Assembly (NCBI GenBank): GCA_030039105.1
Contig: JASHQO010000298.1
Span: 1-7,545, forward strand
Length of the DNA: 7,545 bases
Source: Xanthobacteraceae bacterium
Lineage (GTDB): Bacteria > Pseudomonadota > Alphaproteobacteria > Rhizobiales > Xanthobacteraceae
Direction: 5' to 3'
A model generated the notes under the pieces. It was not told the origin of the DNA. It saw nothing but the letters and a program-made list of their open reading frames with translations, and did not search any database. The translations under genes were made by a program, and so were the position numbers. Positions 6,406 to 7,545 of this stretch are shown piece by piece. Each line of letters begins with the position of its first letter. Positions within the stretch are counted from its first letter, which is position 1.

Positions 6406-6497
6406 CCAATTTTTGAACTTTGTTCACTATGTTGCCGCGAGGCTGGCGGTGCAGAACGGGGCCGATGCCCGTCCAGGCAGGAAAGTTTTCGTTAACC

Positions 6498-7545
6498 ATG
6501 TCCAGCCGCAAATCCGGCACGATCTTCGAAGCCGCAACTGCGGTATCGTCGGCGATGAAGTCGCTGCCGCGCCGGGCTTCGCAGGGCTCGCCGCGGCAGT
6601 TGTCGCCGCTGGCGCAGATGGTCGCCGCGCAGGCGTTCAAGCCGGCCTATTCGCCGATCGTGCTCGCCGGAACCGTGCGCCTGATCGAGTTCGCGCTGGT
6701 CACCGCGGTCGGCTTCGCCGTGTATTTCGCCTACGTGGTGCCGAAGCACGGCTTCGCCATCTATTACGCTGCCGCCATCTTCAGCATCGCCGTCATGGCG
6801 ATGCTGGCGTTCCAGATCGCCGACATCTACCAGGTGCAGGCGTTCCGCGGCCATGAGAAGCAGTACATGCGGCTCGCCTCGGCGTGGTCCGTGGTGTTCC
6901 TGCTTGCAATCGGCATTTCGTTCTTCGCCAAGGCCGGCGATCAATTCTCGCGCGCCTGGCTCGGCGCGTTCTACGTGCTCGGGCTATTGACGCTGATCGC
7001 GTTCCGCCGCGGCCTGTTCCTCCTGGTGCGGCGCTGGACGCGGCAGGGCCGGCTCGATCGTCGCACCGTGGTGGTCGGCGCCGACAGCACCGGCGAGGAG
7101 CTGCTCAAATCGCTCGACGCCCAGCGCGACTCCGACGTGCGCGTCATCGGCGTGTTCGACGACCGCAGCGACGAGCGCAGCCTGATGATGTGCGACGGCG
7201 TGCCGAAGCTCGGCAGCGTCGACGATATCGTCGAGTTCGCGCGCAAGACCCGCGTCGACCTCGTGATCTTTGCGCTGCCGATCTCGGCCGAAGGCCGCAT
7301 TCTGCACATGCTCAAGAAGCTTTGGGTGCTGCCGCTGGATATCCGCCTCTCCGCGCACAGCAACAAGCTGCGCTTCCGGCCGCGCTCCTATTCCTACATC
7401 GGCAACGTGCCCGTGCTCGACGTCTTCGACCGGCCGATCGCCGATTGGGACATCGTGATGAAATGGCTGTTCGACAAGGTCATCGGCACGCTGGCGCTGA
7501 TCTGCCTGTCGCCGGCGATGCTGGCCATCGCCATCGCCATCAAGC
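6498..7545 (+). CDS. Polyprenyl-phosphate hexose-1-phosphate transferase, WcaJ-like (3' end beyond window)
   Basis: Predicted to start repeat-unit synthesis by moving a hexose-1-phosphate, probably glucose, from UDP-sugar to undecaprenyl phosphate in the inner membrane. The 349 codons present show a polar N-terminus (MSSRKSGTIFEAATAV), then four membrane helices (about 56-80, 87-107, 126-144, 153-172). Next comes a Rossmann-like CoA_binding_3-type domain with VVVGADSTGEELL at 191-203. The segment MKWLFDKVIGTLALICLSPAML (from 321) is the hydrophobic entry of the bacterial sugar transferase domain. The catalytic residues lie beyond the right edge, so activity cannot be judged. ATG 6498 was chosen because the protein from there looks complete; AGGAA ends 14 nt upstream, rather far. 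In-frame ATGs at 6465 and 6429 are alternatives, and the frame is closed by TGA at 6414. It probably shares an operon with the glycosyltransferase upstream. Confidence 0.88.
   Translation, partial: MSSRKSGTIFEAATAVSSAMKSLPRRASQGSPRQLSPLAQMVAAQAFKPAYSPIVLAGTVRLIEFALVTAVGFAVYFAYVVPKHGFAIYYAAAIFSIAVMAMLAFQIADIYQVQAFRGHEKQYMRLASAWSVVFLLAIGISFFAKAGDQFSRAWLGAFYVLGLLTLIAFRRGLFLLVRRWTRQGRLDRRTVVVGADSTGEELLKSLDAQRDSDVRVIGVFDDRSDERSLMMCDGVPKLGSVDDIVEFARKTRVDLVIFALPISAEGRILHMLKKLWVLPLDIRLSAHSNKLRFRPRSYSYIGNVPVLDVFDRPIADWDIVMKWLFDKVIGTLALICLSPAMLAIAIAIK

Noticed and set aside
6406..6497. Separate promoter between the glycosyltransferase and the WcaJ-like gene
   Set aside because: The TTGAAC and CACTATG strings near 6413-6431 are too closely spaced for a -35/-10 pair; cotranscription is simpler.

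Overview
The window looks like chromosome from a GC-rich alphaproteobacterium of the Bradyrhizobium/Rhodopseudomonas type (Rhizobiales). The reasons are the strong G/C bias at third codon positions, the pairing of a Cox15-type heme A synthase with a small DUF2842-like membrane protein, and intergenic palindromes built on the core GTCATTGCGAG...GAAGCAATCC, which I associate with that group. The assignment is inference; there is no rRNA or other definitive marker.

Left part (1-1700), housekeeping. The last codons of a plus-strand gene, possibly the PLP enzyme MetZ, are followed by a complex palindromic repeat. Next come ctaA (heme A synthase, minus strand), a second copy of the same repeat family, and a DUF2842-like gene (plus strand). 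The repeat copies therefore sit on both sides of ctaA. The DUF2842-like gene ends inside a 27-bp inverted repeat that separates it from the convergent gene on its right.

Right part (1705-7545), an exopolysaccharide locus arranged as two divergent units around an AT-rich intergenic region (4984-5166). Leftward is a Wzz/GumC/Wzc-like chain-length protein whose C-terminal ATPase domain has lost its Walker residues, then, after a stem-loop, a NodB-type polysaccharide deacetylase. Rightward is a GT4-family glycosyltransferase, then a WcaJ-like polyprenyl-phosphate hexose-1-phosphate transferase that runs off the end of the window just as its catalytic domain begins.

Together these supply initiation (phosphosugar transfer to undecaprenyl phosphate), one elongation step, chain-length/export control and deacetylation of a polymer. 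Flippase, polymerase and outer-membrane export genes are not in view and may lie beyond the right edge. I found no CRISPR array, tRNA, rRNA, transposase or phage gene, and nothing that amounts to a wholly new system. The most unusual features are the ATPase-dead Wzc-like protein, the nested palindromic repeat, and the inverted repeat that supplies the end of the DUF2842-like coding sequence.
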